The position numbers were made by a program, and so were the translations under genes. A DNA stretch of 64,000 nucleotides from Lactifluus volemus. Taxonomy: Eukaryota > Basidiomycota > Agaricomycetes > Russulales > Russulaceae. The notes under the pieces were generated by a model. That model was given only the letters and a program-made list of their open reading frames with translations. It was not told where the DNA came from and made no database searches. Location: NCBI GenBank assembly GCA_022376515.1, contig WTXI01000151.1, positions 24,733-88,732 of the forward strand, in the 5' to 3' direction. Below, in pieces: positions 61,912 through 64,000 of the stretch. Each line of letters starts with the position of its first letter. The first letter of the stretch is position 1.

Positions 61912-63479
61912 CAGACTCAGCGAAGCCCAGTCGGCATAGGTCACCTTCGCAGGTGCAGTGTTTTACTTGCCTACGATTTGGTGTCATATTGAAAGGACCA
62001 GGGCGTACAATTCCAGACAAATAGTCATTTGTCAACATCAAGAGAACAAGATTCATCGGAGACTGCTCAAGGGCGAGATGCTATTCCTTTAGTTCACCTG
62101 GCGAGCGTCTGAGCGCGGATGTGTCCACTGGACCGGGGAAAGGGACTAATGAGTTGTGGAAGAACTCGAGTATATTTACTTACATAGGAGATAGACAGGC
62201 ACACCAGCCAGAGTGATAAATTTGTTGCACAGTTTATCATTGACTTGTGCAGTATAATAATAGAGGCTTCAAAACCAAAAACTCAAGAAAGTTGCACAGG
62301 ACATTCGGGAACCATTCATCACCTCATTTTGATGCGCTTTCATCCAAAAGCATAAGAGGAAAAAAACTTGGAACTTTTTGCCCGGAGCCTAGAGCGCTTT
62401 ATAGTTAAAATATCGCATGGTTAGTTTGGACGCTCGGAGGAGATATCTCTGCGTAAAGTGGCAAAATTCCTCTGCCCCTTACAGAAAGGGCCAACTCCAC
62501 CCGAAAGATTGGGGCAACCGCTCCCCGCGCCGAAGCGATCGCATATGTCGACTGTACCCCCACGCCGCGGCGGCCGCGGCTCGAAGTACTAATACTAGTA
62601 CCCCGCCACAATCTGGCCTTTCGTCAAACCCGTGACTGCAGGTTGTAACCCCACACCGGGAGTTCCTCAAAGGTTGCCAAATACCAAAGGTGAGACGCAG
62701 CGAACGGATTGTCAACCAAGCTCAGTTTATGGAGCACGATGGGCCAGTGATGGTCGTACTACTCATGACTAGCAACGGACATGTCGGATCGCATATAATT
62801 CCGAGTCACGGCAAAGAGCGTTATGTCTATAATCTGCGGAGATCTGCGTTTGTTTACTGTAAATTGTTTGTACTTATGTCGAGATGCCACCTGTCATGAT
62901 TAAGTTGGGTGCGTCTTCCATTCTACGCTTGACACCCCCACAGTTCCCGATCTGGAAAAATAGTAAGATCAGATAGGAAACGAGATGCAATCCATTTCTC
63001 ATTTTAGTTACACAATGATGAGAGGAAGAGTGGGAAGGTCATTGATTGGGGGGAGTGAGACGTTTATGCAAAGGAAAAAGTGAGATGATTCTGACGGTAA
63101 GATATCTATGATGTAGGGACGAGACAGTGCGATGCCCGCGTGTATCTGTATACATACGTAGAGGTGTAAATAAGTGCATGGGGGAAGTGATAGGAAGACT
63201 ATTCATTGCAAGATCGAGACAGATGGCGAAACAAAGCCCGAGGTGGTACACGTCGTACACAAACTGCCGCAGAACTTCGAACAAGAGCGGATGCAGAGGC
63301 GGAAAGACCTGGGTCGTTATCTTTGAAATGTGACGACAGCCGATCGTCTGTTATAAACAGCTGTTACTCGCATCTTATATCATCATCGAATCGATAACTG
63401 CAAATAAAACAAAACCTCATTAGCCCCAAAGACAGGAGAGAAGACGTAAGCAGGTACACGCCTATCGTACGAAGCTTCA
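61912..63479. other. Intergenic region without a supported gene
   Basis: Several short open frames, none with recognisable motifs. A G/C-rich island near 62,500-62,640 contrasts with A/T-rich flanks. The right end probably contains the 3' UTR of the minus-strand gene that follows. Confidence 0.35.
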
Positions 63480-64000
63480 TCAACTCATACTGCCGACCCA
63501 CGGCACGGCGCTCTGGGCACCTATAGTCGCACCAGTTCCAAAGGAATCTGAACCTTGAGCAAAGCACCATTCGCGAATCAGCGCTGCGTAAGTCGAGTCC
63601 CCTGGACCCCCTCCTGATCTCGGTGAGAACGGCTCACGCATGGGGGAAAATGGACCTTGCTGTCTTGGTGGTGGAGAGGGAGTTGGGCTGACAGGCGACA
63701 CATCTCGAACCGTTACGGGACTGGGTGGCGAAATCTGTTAAAGAAAGCTGGGCGTGTGTCCGGACGGGTCTCAGCATTTTCCCCATCCTCAGAGCCCGTA
63801 GCGAAGCCCTCGTCAACTTCATCTTTTTCCGAAACCAGCCCCTTCTTTGACGATGTTTGCGCCTCAAGAGGCGATGGAGCGGCAGGTTGTCCACCTAGCA
63901 AGCCAGGTGACGCCTCCGAAGGAGGTTGTGGACGAGGTGCGTCAATTGATACTGGAAACGTCAGGTAGGGGCGTTTGGCGCAGCGTAATGTCGGAGATTG
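63480..64000 (-). CDS. 3' end of an unknown Ser/Pro-rich protein (runs off the window)
   Basis: The C-terminal exon, read on the minus strand, starts after an AACAG acceptor near 63,737 (ISPPSPVTVRDVSPVSPTPS) and ends STYAALIREWCFAQGSDSFG, ..VPWVGSMS, stop at 63480. Upstream, an acidic/Ser-rich exon (SSKKGLVSEKDEVDEGFATG) begins after a TTTCCAG acceptor near 63,956. How the two join is unclear: no good donor is seen, so a weak donor or a base error is possible. The family is not recognised. Confidence 0.5.

Noticed and set aside
1..64000. CRISPR arrays, rRNA and tRNA genes
   Set aside because: No regularly spaced repeats and no rRNA-like stretch were seen. Scanning by eye for B-box-like tRNA sequences gave nothing defensible, though a tRNA could be missed without a covariance search.

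Overview
The window looks like nuclear DNA of a filamentous basidiomycete. Genes are cut by many short GT-AG introns (about 45-120 nt) and carry typical fungal products: EXO5, an Oxa1 insertase, an Ark1/Prk1-type kinase, a Ctr copper transporter and DUF6534-like membrane proteins. The mix of a TPR-CHAT expansion with a C2H2 finger family suggests an Agaricomycete, perhaps Ceratobasidiaceae (Rhizoctonia-like); that placement is inference. Exon joins were made by eye from splice signals, reading frame and family knowledge.

Left arm (1-12.2 kb), ordinary gene-dense DNA: an unknown membrane protein (+), an Fhit-type HIT hydrolase (-), EXO5 (+), a Ctr copper transporter with a 16-nt microexon (+), and a long NAK-family kinase (-).

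Centre (12.2-43.8 kb), a tandem array of TPR-CHAT genes. Loci 1, 4 and 6 are intact (1035-1037 aa, catalytic His and Cys present). Locus 2 is whole except for a 2.25-kb TIR element with a 7-bp target duplication. Loci 3 and 5 are chimeric or truncated remnants. The array grew by segmental duplication: two units carry an extra head-to-head DUF202/OXA1 pair in which OXA1 is cut at the same codon and joined to a start-less CHAT 5' end. Only the right-most DUF202/OXA1 pair is intact. A decayed gene ('X') lies upstream of loci 2, 4 and 6. The paralogues share promoter blocks, a 16-nt first coding exon and a nearly constant CHAT domain, while short patches of the TPR region differ strongly. This fits a recognition-plus-protease family, but no function is shown by the sequence.

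Right arm (43.8-64 kb): a C2H2 zinc-finger gene made of short exons separated by near-copies of one intron, a gene-poor stretch, a single-pass membrane protein (+), a DEVH-box RNA helicase (-) with four apparent one-base frame breaks, two degenerate tandem DUF6534-like genes (+), and the 3' end of a gene running off the right edge (-).
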